DNA of 64,000 nt from an uncultured archaeon (GTDB lineage: Archaea; Thermoproteota; Bathyarchaeia; TCS64). The stretch is taken from positions 1 through 64,000 of the forward strand of contig CALIUM010000008.1 of NCBI GenBank assembly GCA_938048735.1, in the 5' to 3' direction. A program made the translations under genes and the position numbers. The notes under the pieces were generated by a model. That model ran no database searches, was not told the DNA's origin, and saw only the letters and a program-made list of their open reading frames with translations. Of this stretch, positions 1 to 8,899 are shown in pieces (the stretch's first letter is position 1; each line of letters begins with the position of its first letter).

Positions 1-211
1 GGCCCCCACCCCACTCAGCGACAAAGGCCGTAGGCATACCAGCCACACCCCGGGTCACCCTAAACCCCCAAAGCTCCAACTCACCAGCCAACAACCCAGA
101 AGACTCAAACTCCACCAACCCCAGCTCAGCCAGCTCCCAAATCCTATCACTCAACCCAACCAGCCGAGAGCGATGCTCATCTATCCAGCTCCAGGCTCTC
201 TCTTTAGACAT
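1..211 (-). CDS. M20-family amidohydrolase, AbgB-like (N-terminal part, runs off window)
   Basis: The first 70 codons of a gene that continues beyond the left edge; the ATG is at 209-211 on the minus strand. The translation begins MSKERAWSWIDEHRSRL, continues through SDRIWELAELGLVEFES and ends near GMPTAFVAEWGGG. This is the typical opening of the M20 metallopeptidase/amidohydrolase branch that contains AbgB (aminobenzoyl-glutamate utilisation subunit B): a helical start, a 'WELAELG' segment and a 'GVAGMPTAFVAEWG' strand before the metal-binding core. Members hydrolyse amide bonds of N-acyl or peptide-like substrates with two zinc ions; the metal ligands lie outside the window, so activity cannot be judged. 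It fits the peptide-catabolism theme of the region. Confidence 0.75.
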   Translation of the reverse strand, partial: MSKERAWSWIDEHRSRLVGLSDRIWELAELGLVEFESSGLLAGELELWGFRVTRGVAGMPTAFVAEWGGG

Positions 212-260
212 CTCGTTCACCCTATGTATCTAGCATGTCGGGATTAAAAATGGTTTGGCC

Positions 261-719
261 TTAATCCCTTTCTTCCTTGATCTCATATCTGCACTCGCTG
301 TCTCCTTCTAGGATCCAGCTCTTCCTCCTCACGGATATCTTGGGGTTGTATCCGATGTACTTCCAGATGTCGACCTCGCAGTAGAGCTTGCATAGGTCTG
401 TAGCCCCCTTATCGAACCATGCCTCTGCGAAGGGGCAGTAGGTCTCCCGTGTGGTCCCTCCCCAGCCGACCTCTGGGAGGTCTGACACCTTCCTGAAGTT
501 CTCTAGGTTGGGCTCAAGCCCCATGGTGAGAGCCTTCTCCCTCATTCTCCTTGCCCTCTCTAGGCCGAAGCGCCTCACAGCCTCTTGGATCAGCTTCCTC
601 CCCTCCTCGCCATGCATCTCTATCAGGATGTTGGCGAAGTGGTAGAACATCAGGCCGAAGAGGTATCCGAGCCTCCTCACCTGCTCAGCCGCCTCCTCCC
701 TACTGTAGCATTCCTTCAA
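261..719 (-). CDS. L-2-amino-thiazoline-4-carboxylic acid hydrolase family protein
   Basis: The C-terminal half (FDKGATDLCKLYCEVDIWKY, then LEGDSECRYEI) matches the ATC hydrolase family (Pfam ATC_hydrolase type), a helical-plus-beta domain with conserved Cys/Asp residues; most members have unknown substrates. The frame is open from an ATG at 812, but that start would overlap the nitroreductase gene by 97 nt and gives a low-complexity Gly/Arg N-terminus. I prefer the TTG at 717-719, which overlaps the nitroreductase stop in a TTGA junction and has a GGAGAGGAGGGG ribosome-binding stretch just upstream; this gives about 152 residues. The tight coupling suggests joint action with the upstream flavoenzyme-like protein. 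The family call is from motif recognition; the function is unknown. Confidence 0.68.
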   Translation of the reverse strand: MKECYSREEAAEQVRRLGYLFGLMFYHFANILIEMHGEEGRKLIQEAVRRFGLERARRMREKALTMGLEPNLENFRKVSDLPEVGWGGTTRETYCPFAEAWFDKGATDLCKLYCEVDIWKYIGYNPKISVRRKSWILEGDSECRYEIKEERD

Positions 720-1561
720 GCCTCGCCCCTCCTCTCCACCACAACCTCCTCGAGCCTCATCCTCGCCGATTTTATCGGGGCCTCCGCGGGCCACCCTATG
801 AATATGTGGCACCTGCTGACGAAGGTCTCTGGTAGGCCGAAGTATTCACGTATCCTCCTCTGGGTCTCCTCCCCATGGGTCAGCCAGACCCCCCCGAGGC
901 CTAGGGCGTGGGCCATCAGGAGCATATGGTCCGCCGCCGCGGCGGCATCAAAGTATATGTTCTGGGGAACCCTCTTATCAAATCCTAGGGCTTGGTAGAT
1001 CCTCATGTCCTGGCAGATGAGGATCATGACCCCATTCTCCAGGGGTATATCGCTCTGGACTAGTCTCCACTCCTCTGGGTCTCTAAGGACTATGAACCTC
1101 GTCGCTCCTACGTTGCAACCCTGAGGGGCTATAAGGCCTGCATATAGCACTCTTCTCACCAGCTCATCGGGAACCGGCTTGGGGAGCCACTGCCTGATGG
1201 ATCTCCGGCCGTATAGGAGCCTCTCCACAACCTTCATCTCATCCTCTGTGAAGGGCTCTGGAGGCTTGGCCTCAAGCTCCAGTGTACCACCGCTCCTCAC
1301 CATCCTAGCCATCCCGAGGTAGTTGAGGGCCCACCTGATGTCTGGAGCATCCGTTGGGAGGCCCCTCCTCCTCCATATATCCAGGAGCCTCTCAACTGCA
1401 TCCCCGAAGTCGGGTGGGATAGCCATCTTCCCGGCCATGATCCTATAGATGAGAACCTCTATCGTGTGATGGGTCCGCTCCCTGATTATGGCCCTCAAGA
1501 CCATCGGATCCATATCCATTAACTCCTTCTCGGTGTACCCGAGGATCCTACCTTCACTCAA
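716..1561 (-). CDS. nitroreductase-fold flavoprotein with N-terminal helical extension
   Basis: 281 residues. Residues about 112-281 form a nitroreductase (NTR) domain: the FMN-contacting RRSIRQW at 119-125, a PDELVRRVLYAGLIAPQGCN helix-loop, and the C-terminal HALGLGGVWLT and FIGWPAE segments typical of this fold. Residues 1-110 are a helical extension not found in the minimal enzymes. Members use FMN and NAD(P)H for two-electron reductions, or lyse flavin. The gene is the upstream partner of the ATC-hydrolase family gene (TTGA junction at 716-719), so the two are probably one transcript. No substrate can be assigned. Confidence 0.8.
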   Translation of the reverse strand: MSEGRILGYTEKELMDMDPMVLRAIIRERTHHTIEVLIYRIMAGKMAIPPDFGDAVERLLDIWRRRGLPTDAPDIRWALNYLGMARMVRSGGTLELEAKPPEPFTEDEMKVVERLLYGRRSIRQWLPKPVPDELVRRVLYAGLIAPQGCNVGATRFIVLRDPEEWRLVQSDIPLENGVMILICQDMRIYQALGFDKRVPQNIYFDAAAAADHMLLMAHALGLGGVWLTHGEETQRRIREYFGLPETFVSRCHIFIGWPAEAPIKSARMRLEEVVVERRGEA

Positions 1562-2097
1562 AGAAGACCACCAAGCTCAACTATAAACAGAAGGTATTAA
1601 AAATAATCTCTCAAAAGAAGATTGACTCCCACAAATATTAAAATGGTCTACTAAGACTTAAACGATATACAAAGATGATAGATCTTCTTCTCACAAGGAA
1701 CCACCTTGCAGGGTTGTCAAACTGGCTGTCGAGGGCCTCGAGGGAGGGTTATGGCGGCTCGACGACGAGCCGACCAATAGGGCATGAGGGTGGAGGGGAC
1801 CCGGAACTGGCCGTATTGGCCTCATGCATGATGATTGCTTGAGTTCAACGGTGAGAGGCATCCATGACCCAATTCTAATAGCACATGTAATTGTTAGTTT
1901 TCGCCTACTAGAATTAACTCCTTTTTAATTTATGAACTAAAAATATGATAAATTTTTCACATCATCTTAAAATTTTCCTTATAGAAATTTTATTCTATAA
2001 ATTTATTTTTGAAATATTTCATGTGGTGTTTAAATTCTCCATCTTTTAGATTTTTGGGAATAAATATATATCGTCGAGATGAGATCTTCTGATCTAA
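1562..2097. other. intergenic region, about 540 bp
   Basis: This is the divergent space between the nitroreductase (minus) and the aminotransferase (plus). It is AT-rich on both sides, with a GC-rich island at about 1690-1860. An ATG at 1675 opens a 55-codon plus-strand frame (ends 1842) with no family I recognise and no clear ribosome-binding site, so I do not call it a gene. The segment 1920-2090 is strongly AT-rich and probably holds the aminotransferase promoter. No tRNA or long repeat was seen. Confidence 0.5.
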
Positions 2098-3441
2098 ATG
2101 TCTGATTTGAAGTCCCTTGAGGGCCCTAGGATTCTGGTCAAGCCTCCTGGGCCCAGGGTCCAGGAGCTGTTGAAGTTGGCGGGGCTTCCCCCGACCCAAT
2201 ACTTAACACCCATCGCAGAGGAGGCTGAGGGGATATTCATCAGGGACCCGGATGGAAACGTCTTCATAGACTTCATCTCCGGCAGGTGCGTAGTCAATGT
2301 CGGCCACCGCCACCCGAGGGTATTAGAGGCGATCAGGAAGCAGCTGGGGAGGGCGACCCACGGCCTCACCGAGGACCGCTTCAGGCTCGAGAGGGAGCTT
2401 GCGAGGGTGACCCCTGGAAGATTTCCTAAGAGGGTCTCATACTCCCTCTCGGGCTCGGATGCTAATGATGGGGCCATAAAGCTGGCTAGGTGGTCCACCA
2501 AGAGGCCATACATAATCGCCTTCGCGGGGGCCTACCACGGCGTCACCTACGGCGCCCTATCTGTGAGCTCATACCTGCCTAGGATGGTGAGGGGTTTCGG
2601 CCCGAATCTTCCAGGCATCTACCACTTCCCATACCCCTACTGCTACAGGTGCCCCTTCGGCCTACAACATCCCGAATGCGACCTCAGATGCGCCAGGTAC
2701 ATAGAGGATTACGCCTTCAGATCCTACCTCCCACCGGATGAGGTGGCCGCAGCCATAATAGAGCCCATAGCCGGTGATGCAGGTTGGATTGTTCCCCCTG
2801 AGGGTTACATAAGGTACCTAAAGGAGATCTGCGAGCGTAACGGGATCCTCCTGATAGATGAGGAGGTCCAGACCGGCTTCGGCAGGACTGGGAGGTGGTT
2901 CGCCATTGAGCACTGGGGGGTCGAGCCCGACATACTCGTGTTGGGTAAAGCGATGGCTGGGGGGATCCCCCTCAGCGCCGTGGTGGGCAGGGAGGAACTA
3001 TTCCAGAGGGATGGCCAGCCCTTCGCCCACGGCTACACCTTCGGCGGATACCCCCTAGCCTGCGCGGCGGCCCTAGAGAACATCCGGGTGATAGAGGAGG
3101 AGAGGCTTGTGGAGAACGCTGAGAGGGTTGGGGCCCTGATCATGAAGAGGCTGATGGAGATCAAGGAGGGGTGCAGCATCATAGGGGATGTCAGGGGAAA
3201 GGGCTTACTGATAGGAGCCGAGGTGGTGAAGGGAAATGGCTCGAAGGAGCCTGGGCTTGAGGAGGCATCAGCCATCTGCGCAGAAGCCTTCCATAGAGGT
3301 CTATATATCATTCATATGGGCTCCTATGGAACCGCAACCCTTAGAATAGCCCCGCCCCTGATCATCACAGATAGGCAGGCTGAGGCAGCCCTCAACATAC
3401 TCGAAGAGGCCATAAAAAAGGTTGAGAAGAGCAGGATCTAA
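2098..3441 (+). CDS. class III aminotransferase, archaeal amino-acid racemase-like
   Basis: 447 residues, a full-length fold-type I PLP enzyme of the 4-aminobutyrate/ornithine aminotransferase class. Visible signatures are the substrate/PLP loop SLSGSDANDGAIKLAR, the IDEEVQTGFGRTGRW segment whose Asp holds the PLP ring nitrogen, and Lys284 in LGKAMAGG as the Schiff-base lysine. A cysteine-rich insert, PYPYCYRCPFGLQHPECDLRC, marks the archaeal subgroup in which Pyrococcus/Thermococcus members act as PLP-dependent amino-acid racemases rather than transaminases (established for that family; inferred here). The next gene, a P1/DmpA peptidase, starts 30 nt downstream, so the two probably form an operon for handling peptide-derived amino acids. 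A paralogue with the same Cys insert lies at 18315-19673. Confidence 0.85.
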   Translation: MSDLKSLEGPRILVKPPGPRVQELLKLAGLPPTQYLTPIAEEAEGIFIRDPDGNVFIDFISGRCVVNVGHRHPRVLEAIRKQLGRATHGLTEDRFRLERELARVTPGRFPKRVSYSLSGSDANDGAIKLARWSTKRPYIIAFAGAYHGVTYGALSVSSYLPRMVRGFGPNLPGIYHFPYPYCYRCPFGLQHPECDLRCARYIEDYAFRSYLPPDEVAAAIIEPIAGDAGWIVPPEGYIRYLKEICERNGILLIDEEVQTGFGRTGRWFAIEHWGVEPDILVLGKAMAGGIPLSAVVGREELFQRDGQPFAHGYTFGGYPLACAAALENIRVIEEERLVENAERVGALIMKRLMEIKEGCSIIGDVRGKGLLIGAEVVKGNGSKEPGLEEASAICAEAFHRGLYIIHMGSYGTATLRIAPPLIITDRQAEAALNILEEAIKKVEKSRI

Positions 3442-3471
3442 CTCTCAAATATTAAAGGCGGGGGGAGGCCA

Positions 3472-4566
3472 ATGGGTAGAAGGGTGAGGGCAAGGGAGTT
3501 CGGCATAGAGATCGGTGTTATGAAGCCCGGTAGGCTGAACGCCATAACCGATGTGGAGGGTGTTGGGGTAGGCCACACAACCATCATAAGGGGAGAGGGG
3601 CCCCTAAGGGTGGGGGAGGGGCCTGTCAGGGCTGGAGTGACGGCGATAGTCCCCCACCCGAGAAACCCCTACGAGGAGAGGGTGACAGCCGCCGTAGACC
3701 TCTTCAACGCCTTCGGAAAATCGACCGGCCTCCCCCAGGTCATGCACATGGGAGTCCTAGAGACCCCCATCCTCCTCACCGACACATTAAACACCTGGCT
3801 CGTGGCCGACGCCGTCCTAGACTACTTCAAGGAGCGATATGGGCTGACGCCGAGAACCCTGAACCCAGTGGTCGGGGAGACAAATGGGGGATTCCTCAAC
3901 GACTCCTATGGACGCCATGTGAGGAAGGAACACGTCTTCGAGGCCATAGACAAAGCCCGAAGCCCAGAGGGGAGAGGCTCCGTGGAGGAGGGGAACGTCG
4001 GAGGAGGGACGCCGATGATAGGATACGGCCTGAAAGGGGGAATAGGAACCTCATCAAGGATATGCGGACCAGCGACAGTTGGAGCCCTCGTCCAGCTGAA
4101 CTGCGGCAGGAGGGAGGACCTCACCATCGACGGGGTCCCCGTCGGGAGGGAGCTGAGGGTTCCAAAGCCGAGGCTAGGAGGGGATGGGGGCTCCATAATG
4201 ATGGTCATCGCAACAGACCTAGAGTTAGACTCCAGGCAGCTCTGGAAGGTGGCGAAGAGGGCGGCCTTAGGGTTGGCGAGGACAGGCTCCTTCGGAGGGG
4301 CAACAAGCGGAGACTTCACCATAGCCTTCACAACCGGGAAGGTGGACAGAGAGTCCTTCATCGAAGCCCTACCGGAGGCTAGGCCCAGCCTTGGAGAGGA
4401 GTTCCTAAACCCGATCTACAAGGCCGTGGTGGAGGCGACGGAGGAGGCGATAATAAACGCATTATTCAAGGCCGAGACCATGGTAGGAATAAACGGGAAC
4501 ACCTGCTATGAACTCCCCCTTGAAGAGGTAGAAGAGATATTCAAGAGATATGGAAGGGAGCTATGA
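3472..4566 (+). CDS. P1-family (S58/DmpA-type) self-processing aminopeptidase
   Basis: 364 residues. The N-terminus (GRLNAITDVEGVGVGHTTI) and the block NPVVGETNGGFLND are hallmarks of the DmpA/P1 family. The autocatalytic site is GGDGG-S241-IMMVIATD: the precursor is expected to cut itself before Ser241 to make alpha and beta chains, and the freed Ser becomes the N-terminal nucleophile. Family members are L-aminopeptidases, D-Ala esterases/amidases or beta-aminopeptidases. There is no signal peptide, so it is probably cytoplasmic. The gene follows the racemase-like aminotransferase by 30 nt; together they suggest release and interconversion of amino acids from peptides, including D-forms. The family call is firm; stereospecificity is not decidable from sequence. 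Confidence 0.88.
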   Translation: MGRRVRAREFGIEIGVMKPGRLNAITDVEGVGVGHTTIIRGEGPLRVGEGPVRAGVTAIVPHPRNPYEERVTAAVDLFNAFGKSTGLPQVMHMGVLETPILLTDTLNTWLVADAVLDYFKERYGLTPRTLNPVVGETNGGFLNDSYGRHVRKEHVFEAIDKARSPEGRGSVEEGNVGGGTPMIGYGLKGGIGTSSRICGPATVGALVQLNCGRREDLTIDGVPVGRELRVPKPRLGGDGGSIMMVIATDLELDSRQLWKVAKRAALGLARTGSFGGATSGDFTIAFTTGKVDRESFIEALPEARPSLGEEFLNPIYKAVVEATEEAIINALFKAETMVGINGNTCYELPLEEVEEIFKRYGREL

Positions 4567-4639
4567 GTTATTCCACAACTAAGGTCGGGAGCTTTCTAGC
4601 AGAACCTCTGTGACTAAAACCTGTGAGATTTAAACTAGT

Positions 4640-5044
4640 TTAGCCTTTTTTGAGTTCTTCAATCATCTTCTTAACTTGTGTGATGGCATACTTGGCTTCT
4701 TCTGGGTTGTAGACCCCTTCGTAGAAGGCTTCATCATGTAGCGTCCTCATAATGTCGCTGTAGGTGGCTCTGAGATCCTCTCTGTCCATCTTCCTCAGTA
4801 GCGTTCTGCGCTCGCCATGCGATCTAGGCGTCACGCCTAATCTTCGATTGATGTAATAGTTCACGGCAACGATCATTGATAGGAAGGCTTTGTCCACGGC
4901 GTTCCTGTAGAGGAGCATATCTTTGGTTTTAAGAGCCTTCTCAAACTCCTCCTCAGCATAGTTTAGAATCTCCTCAGCCGTCGTAAGAGAGCTGTCAGCG
5001 GTGCCTCCTTCCAACACACATATCACCAGGTTGTTTAATGTCAA
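4640..5044 (-). CDS. PaREP1/HEPN-like helical protein
   Basis: 134 residues, almost wholly helical, with the pattern of archaeal PaREP1/HEPN-like four-helix proteins: AEEILNYAEEEFEKALKTKD, then RNAVDKAFLSMIVAVNYYIN, and a C-terminal RTLHDEAFYEGVYNPEEA that resembles the HEPN/PaREP1 'LH..fYEg' block. HEPN proteins are often toxin RNases or their non-catalytic relatives. A clear RX4-6HXY active site is not visible, so an RNase role is not supported. No antitoxin-type nucleotidyltransferase is adjacent. The gene stands alone between the peptidase and an AT-rich spacer. The first 13 residues (MTLNNLVICVLEG) are atypical, and a start further in is possible. Confidence 0.6.
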   Translation of the reverse strand: MTLNNLVICVLEGGTADSSLTTAEEILNYAEEEFEKALKTKDMLLYRNAVDKAFLSMIVAVNYYINRRLGVTPRSHGERRTLLRKMDREDLRATYSDIMRTLHDEAFYEGVYNPEEAKYAITQVKKMIEELKKG

Positions 5045-5421
5045 ACGTTAATATATTACGTTATAAGCCCAGGGCAGGGCCTCCACTAATCCGTGGAGGC
5101 CTCAAGGGTGATATCTCAATATCGGTCTAAACACCTTTAGAAGGATGCTAATAAAGCTTAAAAAAGTGAAATTGATTAGGATGATACTTGTTCCTCAACT
5201 TATATTCTTTGAGATAGGAATGCCTTGGTGAGAAATAGCGAAGTTTTAATTAGTTCTGTTTAAACGGGGCATGTAAACATTAATTGAGAATTAATATACA
5301 TTTAAAAATTGGAACATCATAATGATTGGATTAATTGAATAATAAGTTTAATCTTATTTTTAGTGTTAATAAGTTCTGAGCATAATATTGTTAGAGGGGG
5401 ACATGAAGTCACTTGCTCTGT
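5045..5421. other. intergenic region with a strong hairpin
   Basis: About 380 bp, mostly AT-rich. It contains a perfect 9-bp stem with a 6-nt loop at 5078-5101 (GGCCTCCAC / GTGGAGGCC), just upstream of the HEPN-like gene and about 320 bp past the end of the MFS gene. No T-run follows on either strand, so a classical terminator is not supported; an operator or RNA hairpin is possible. Nothing else was recognised. Confidence 0.5.
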
Positions 5422-6669
5422 CTATACCTCTCTTCTCGGCTCCTTAACTCCAATCCAGAAGATTATGGCTCCGATGAGTCCGAGTATGCCTGATAGGTGG
5501 AATGGGGCCTGTCTGGATATTGTGTCCCACAGCCAGCCTCCTATTATGGATGAGGGGGCTCCGAATATGGCGGTTATGGTGCTCATGGCTCCGAATACCG
5601 TACCCCTTTTCTCCTGCGGGACGATATCCGCGATCAACGCATTCCAGCTCGGCCCTCCCGTGTACATCCCTCCCCCTCCGAGGGCTAGGCCGACCCCATT
5701 GAGGGAGCGTATTGCGAGGTAACTCTCGAAGTTGAAGGCGACTGTCATGAGCCATTGGGTAATGGGGGTGGTCAATCGGCTGAGCATTATGTTCCCCTTC
5801 CTCCCATACCTATCTGAGAGCATGCCCCCAGGAAGGGCAAGCACGGATGAGATCAGGCCCACTAGGCTCTGGACCAAGCCGAGCTGGGTGTTCGTGATCT
5901 TCACAACCTCCAGGGCGTAGAGGTTTGTGAAGTCCATGACCAGGCGGATGGATACGCTTCCCAGGACGCTGACGATCATCATGACCTTGATGCTTGATGG
6001 GAAACCCCTCATAACCTGGGCATCTAGGCGTAATGATCTCCCGCTTCCCCTGCTTGTAACCCTTGTTTTCAAGGTCTCCTCGGTATATCTCCACCTGATG
6101 TAAACCATCAGGAGGCATACGGCGATCTGGATTGACAGAAAAGTCTTAACGCCCTCCACATATCCATACCTGTCCATGACCACGCCTCCAATAATGGGGC
6201 TGAAGGCTTGGGGTAGGCTTGTAATCATGGAGTATGCCCCATACCCGGTTCCCCGCCTTCTCTCGGGCATGGAGTCTGCGACTATGGATGTGAAGGCCGG
6301 CATGTATAGGCTCGCCATCCCATTGAAGACAGCGCCTAGGATCACCCACTCCCAGCTGGGCGCCAGCAGGTAGATGAGGGGGGAGAAGACCCTTAGGAGG
6401 GTCCCCCATACGATGATCCTCTTCCTCCCATACCTGTCGGCTAAGATGCCCCCAGGGAGCTGGAAGATCATGTTCTCCGCGGTGGTTATGGAGGAGACCA
6501 ACCCTATGCCTATGGCCGTGGCCCCCAGGTAATCCTTCATGTACTTGGGCCAGAAGGGGTTCCAACCCATCTGGATGAGGCTCCAGAGGCTTGTGGTCAG
6601 CGATATCGATAAGATGTTCCTATTGCTTAGGACATCTTTTATCAGATTAAAGGACTCCTTTATATTCAT
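5422..6669 (-). CDS. MFS transporter, 12-TM
   Basis: 415 residues, highly hydrophobic, with about 12 predicted transmembrane helices. Two copies of the MFS loop motif GG(I/M)L(A/S)DRYGRK follow helix 2 in each half (GGILADRYGRKR near residue 75 and GGMLSDRYGRKG near residue 282), which proves the internal pseudo-repeat of the superfamily. MFS proteins are secondary carriers driven by ion or substrate gradients. There is no substrate signature; drug efflux or sugar/organic acid transport are both possible. It is a monocistronic-looking gene, on the same strand as the oxidoreductase operon upstream but 120 bp away, with its own AT-rich promoter region. Confidence 0.85.
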   Translation of the reverse strand: MNIKESFNLIKDVLSNRNILSISLTTSLWSLIQMGWNPFWPKYMKDYLGATAIGIGLVSSITTAENMIFQLPGGILADRYGRKRIIVWGTLLRVFSPLIYLLAPSWEWVILGAVFNGMASLYMPAFTSIVADSMPERRRGTGYGAYSMITSLPQAFSPIIGGVVMDRYGYVEGVKTFLSIQIAVCLLMVYIRWRYTEETLKTRVTSRGSGRSLRLDAQVMRGFPSSIKVMMIVSVLGSVSIRLVMDFTNLYALEVVKITNTQLGLVQSLVGLISSVLALPGGMLSDRYGRKGNIMLSRLTTPITQWLMTVAFNFESYLAIRSLNGVGLALGGGGMYTGGPSWNALIADIVPQEKRGTVFGAMSTITAIFGAPSSIIGGWLWDTISRQAPFHLSGILGLIGAIIFWIGVKEPRREV

Positions 6670-6789
6670 ACAATTTCACTTAATTTCATATTTCCTAAAT
6701 TTTTATCATAGTTATTATGGCTTCCGTATCGGAAGCTAACATTGAATGTATGGTTGCTATATAGCTTTTTATAAAAAATGGTGGGATTT

Positions 6790-7686
6790 TTATATGAGAA
6801 TTTCGCCTATCTCATCTAATTTGAGTAGTCTCTCCCAGTATTCTGTGACGCTCCTCTGGATCTCCTCGATCTCCTGTTCTGAGAGGTGTCTGAATCTCCC
6901 CTGAAGCTTAAGGTACTCGGCTACGGGTTTTAGCTCCCTTGGTTTGTAGTTTAACCTGAACTTCCGACCGTCGATTATCTCGTATAGGGGCCAGAAGCCC
7001 GTCTGCACAGCTAGACGGGCCACCTCTATTGTTTTACTGGGGTCGAACCTCCATCCCGTTGGGCATGGGCTAAGGATGTCCAGAAATTTGAATCCCCTAA
7101 TCCCCTTCCCATATTGAACCTTTGCTATCAGGTCTGTGGGGAAGGCTACGGATGCTGTTGCGACATATGGGACCCCGTGCATGGCGAAGATCATTGGGGT
7201 GTTCTTCCTGGAGTGGGGCTTACCCCTACTCATGGGCCCAACTGGTGTCGTGGTGGTCATGGCGAATTGAGGTGTTGCTCCACTCACCTGCCCCCCAGTG
7301 TTCATGTAGGCCTCATTGTTCTTGCATATGATGAAGACATTCTCGTTTCTGATGGCGGCCCCTGAGATGGACTGGAACCCTATGTCGTAGACGCCCCCGT
7401 CTCCGTAGAACCCTACGACCTGTACATCCTCCCTTCCTAGAGCCTTTAGAGCCCTCCAAGTTCCGGTGACATGGTCTCCTCCCGCCTCGAACTCCCCTCC
7501 AGATGTCGGGGTTCTCGTCACATTATCTGGGCATGCGGGTATACTATGCCTTATCGTGTTCGGCCCGAGCGCCTTGAAGGCGAGCCTCGCGGCTAGGGCC
7601 GCCCCGCAGCCTTGGCAGGCGCTTCCAGGGGTTATGACCAGCTCCTCTAATGGAACCTGCTTAATGGTTATCCTCTCGCTCATCAC
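6790..7686 (-). CDS. porB: 2-oxoacid (pyruvate/2-oxoisovalerate):ferredoxin oxidoreductase, beta subunit
   Basis: 298 residues. The thiamine pyrophosphate motif is visible as GDGG at 95-98 followed after about 26 residues by NN at 123-124, and Cys24, Cys27 and Cys52 are candidate [4Fe-4S] ligands as in archaeal POR beta chains. It is the catalytic TPP subunit that decarboxylates a 2-oxoacid and passes two electrons to ferredoxin, forming acyl-CoA. It is the last gene of the operon gamma-delta/alpha/beta and overlaps the alpha-subunit stop by 4 nt. Pyruvate versus branched-chain 2-oxoacid specificity cannot be told with certainty from sequence alone, so the symbol is by family. Confidence 0.88.
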   Translation of the reverse strand: MMSERITIKQVPLEELVITPGSACQGCGAALAARLAFKALGPNTIRHSIPACPDNVTRTPTSGGEFEAGGDHVTGTWRALKALGREDVQVVGFYGDGGVYDIGFQSISGAAIRNENVFIICKNNEAYMNTGGQVSGATPQFAMTTTTPVGPMSRGKPHSRKNTPMIFAMHGVPYVATASVAFPTDLIAKVQYGKGIRGFKFLDILSPCPTGWRFDPSKTIEVARLAVQTGFWPLYEIIDGRKFRLNYKPRELKPVAEYLKLQGRFRHLSEQEIEEIQRSVTEYWERLLKLDEIGEILI

Positions 7687-8897
7687 CCTCCACCTCCAAG
7701 TTTAGCCCACTCAACTATGGGATCCACCTTCTCCCCTCTGGCTGCCTTTAATGTTTTCTCAGCCATCTTCTCTATGTCCCTAACCCTCACCTCTGCTCCT
7801 GCCAGGCCTGCATAGAAGCCTAGAACCTTGGGCCTCTCGTCGAGGTCGTAGAGGGCCCTCCTCAGCTCTCCGAATCCGGCGCCGCCCAGTCCCAGGCATA
7901 CGTTCCGGTCTATCATGCCGATGGCTCGGACTCTCTTCCCCAACTCCTGGAAGTCCTCGGTTGGGAAGGGGACGAAGGTCTTGAGCTTAACCAGTCCCAC
8001 AGGCTTGCCCTCGCTTCTCATCCTGTCTATGGCCACCCTAGCGGTGCTCGCGATGGTCCCCATAGCCACAACCACAGCTTCGGCATCGTCGGTCCTATAC
8101 TCCTCTACTAGGCCGTTGCCGTACTTCCTCCCAAACCTCTTTCCGAACTCCTCGTTCACCTCCTTTATGACCTCCTTGGAGTTTAGGATCGCCTCGTGGT
8201 GGATCCTCCAGGCAGCCTGGGGGTCGCCGCCTCCTGACATGAAGCCCTCCATCATGCCAGCCCCTCTCCCCCTCTGAGCTTCAGCCCACTTGTCCGGCAG
8301 GATGTTGGGGATGGGCTCGTATGGGGGGAGGAACTCGTCGACTGAGGCCTGGTCGGGTATCTCCACGGGCTCGGATGTGTATGAGAGGATGTATCCATCA
8401 TAGCCTATAGCTATGGGCAGCCTAACACGTTTGTCCTCAGCCGTCCTATAGGCCATTATGACGCTGTCTAGGACCTCTTGATTGTTCTCGCAGTACCACT
8501 GGATCCAGCCGGTCCAGAGCTGGGACATGAGATCTGTGTGGTCCGGCTGCATCCCCTTGTTCCCTCTATGAACCGTCGCCATCACAACCGGCAGCCTACC
8601 GCTGGAGGTTCCATGCATTGGGTGGTGCATGTAAAGCTGGCCTGGCCCAGATGTGCAGACGAAGGTTCTCGCTCCCACCCTCGAGGCGGCCTTAACTATG
8701 GCTTGGGTTGCGAGTTCCCCCTCCGCGTTCACCAGCTCACATTTCAACTCTCCATTGGCTATGAACTCCGCTATGTATTCCCCAATGGTTGTCTGGGGAG
8801 TGACCGGATATATAGAGGCAACTTGAACCCTTGAGAGCTTCACGCCCCAGGCGCAGGCCTTATTCCCAGTCATAACCTCGAAGCTCTTGTGCTCCAT
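7683..8897 (-). CDS. porA: 2-oxoacid (pyruvate/2-oxoisovalerate):ferredoxin oxidoreductase, alpha subunit
   Basis: About 404 residues from the ATG at 8897, which lies 2 nt after the stop of the gamma-delta gene; an upstream in-frame start at 8942 would overlap that gene and add 15 unconserved residues. Signatures: YPVTPQTTIGEYIAEF (pyrimidine-binding domain), VNAEGELATQAIVKAA and TSGPGQLYMHHPMH, all typical of POR/VOR alpha chains. This chain forms the TPP site with the beta subunit. It is co-transcribed with both neighbours. As with the other subunits, the choice between pyruvate and 2-oxoisovalerate is left open. Confidence 0.88.
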   Translation of the reverse strand: MEHKSFEVMTGNKACAWGVKLSRVQVASIYPVTPQTTIGEYIAEFIANGELKCELVNAEGELATQAIVKAASRVGARTFVCTSGPGQLYMHHPMHGTSSGRLPVVMATVHRGNKGMQPDHTDLMSQLWTGWIQWYCENNQEVLDSVIMAYRTAEDKRVRLPIAIGYDGYILSYTSEPVEIPDQASVDEFLPPYEPIPNILPDKWAEAQRGRGAGMMEGFMSGGGDPQAAWRIHHEAILNSKEVIKEVNEEFGKRFGRKYGNGLVEEYRTDDAEAVVVAMGTIASTARVAIDRMRSEGKPVGLVKLKTFVPFPTEDFQELGKRVRAIGMIDRNVCLGLGGAGFGELRRALYDLDERPKVLGFYAGLAGAEVRVRDIEKMAEKTLKAARGEKVDPIVEWAKLGGGG

Positions 8898-8899
8898 CC

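Noticed and set aside
1675-1842. 55-codon plus-strand frame in the 1.6-2.1 kb spacer
   Set aside because: No ribosome-binding site and no recognisable family; composition is not convincing.
3906-4361. Long frames opposite conserved genes (for example 3906-4361, 40191-40724, 61601-61966)
   Set aside because: They are antisense to strong family members and lack family features; shadows of GC-rich codons.
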